A stretch of DNA of 64,000 nucleotides from Taudactylus pleione. Lineage: Eukaryota > Chordata > Amphibia > Anura > Myobatrachidae. The DNA lies in NCBI GenBank assembly GCA_031769625.1, contig JAUIMM010001409.1, positions 868,001 to 932,000 on the forward strand, given 5' to 3'. Positions 63,501-64,000 of this stretch are shown here, one piece after another. A program made the translations under genes and the position numbers. The notes under the pieces are model-generated. The model saw only the letters and a program-made list of their open reading frames with translations, was not told the DNA's origin and made no database searches. The stretch's first letter is position 1; each line of letters opens with the position of its first letter.

Positions 63501-64000
63501 GTATGGTGCAGTATGGCTGTGGTATAATGCAGTATTATGATATCACAGTGCTATATAGTGATGTATGGTGCAGTATGGCTGTGGTATAATGCATTACGGT
63601 ATCACAGTGCTACATAGTGATGTATGGTGCAATTTGGCTGTGGTATAAAGCAGTATAATGGTATCACAGTGCTATATAGTGATGTATGGTGCAGTATAGC
63701 TGTGGTATAATACATTATGGTGTCACAGTGTTATATAGTGATTTATGGTGCAGTATGGCTGTGGCATAATGCAGTATCATGGTATCACAGTGCTATATAG
63801 TGATGTATGGTGCAGTATGGCTGTGGTATAATGCAGTATAATGGTATCACAGTGCTATATAGTGATCTATGGTGCGATATGGCTGGGGTATAATGGTGAT
63901 ACAGCGCTATATAGTGATGTAGGGTGCAGTGTGGCTGTGGTATAATAGTGATACATTATTATATAGTGATGTTTGGTTGAGAATGGCTGTGGTATAATGC
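57535..64000. repeat. 59/62-bp minisatellite, runs off the window
   Basis: Units of 59 or 62 bp with 'ctatatagtgatgtatggtg', 'cagtatggctgtggtataat' and then either 'gcattatgg' (59 bp) or 'gcagtataatgg' (62 bp), ending 'tatcacagtg'. About 105 units. Rare variants recur: 'aatttggctg' at 59511, 62542 and 63631, and 'gtgggcatggtat' near 61386 and 62125, showing block duplications. ORFs are artefacts. Confidence 0.95.
57703..57850 (+). mobile_element. 34-bp array fragment joined to a LINE/SINE-type tail, inside the 59/62-bp array
   Basis: 57703-57738 is a perfect 36-bp copy of 57083-57118 from the neighbouring 34-bp array. After about 50 bp it continues with 'gatgggccaagtggttctt', 'atctgccgtc' and 'tctatgtttctatg', which I recognise as the 3' tail of a common anuran retroelement. 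Array units resume at once at 57851. Confidence 0.75.

Overview
This window looks like non-coding vertebrate DNA, most likely from a frog (anuran). I found no intact host gene, tRNA or rRNA. The signs pointing to a frog are a LINE/SINE-type tail at 57793-57850 ('gatgggccaagtggttctt' followed by 'tctatgtttctatg'), many short elements with GGCC(C/T)(G/C)ATTCAG ends, a Tc1 element starting CAGTCAGGTCCATAAATA, and GTCGAC-rich fold-back elements. I recognise these as typical of anuran genomes, but the species cannot be named from this sequence.

About three quarters of the window is tandem repeat, in six unrelated arrays: a 111-bp satellite (1-6575), a 27-bp minisatellite (7565-14800), a 43-bp minisatellite (15251-19925, split by an insert), a TG/CA-rich modular array in two opposite orientations (26577-29225 and 29966-47597), a 34-bp minisatellite (54071-57455) and a 59/62-bp minisatellite (57535 to the window end). 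The many long ORFs inside these arrays come from the repeats and are not genes.

The spaces between arrays hold nested mobile elements. A 1,966-bp LTR-like insert splits the 43-bp array. A fold-back structure with perfect 59-bp ends spans 24158-48572. Its left arm carries a decayed Tc1 element (24217-26241), and a 375-bp hairpin-rich element sits inside that Tc1's right terminal repeat. Its right arm carries a 599-bp element flanked by TAA. Each arm is an empty-site control for the insertion in the other. The only protein-coding relic is the frameshifted Tc1 transposase pseudogene (24471-25538, minus strand).

Three observations stand out. First, two unrelated short elements (51465-52012 and 25820-26194), and half of the LTR-like insert, consist almost wholly of consecutive short hairpins, a 'string of hairpins' architecture. 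Second, the 111-bp satellite is an internal expansion of one segment of a short transposon; two unexpanded relatives lie in the same window (21085-21478 and 52977-53381). Third, the giant fold-back carries a second, interlocked pair of perfect 45-bp inverted repeats, which suggests that an inversion converted a direct duplication into a palindrome.
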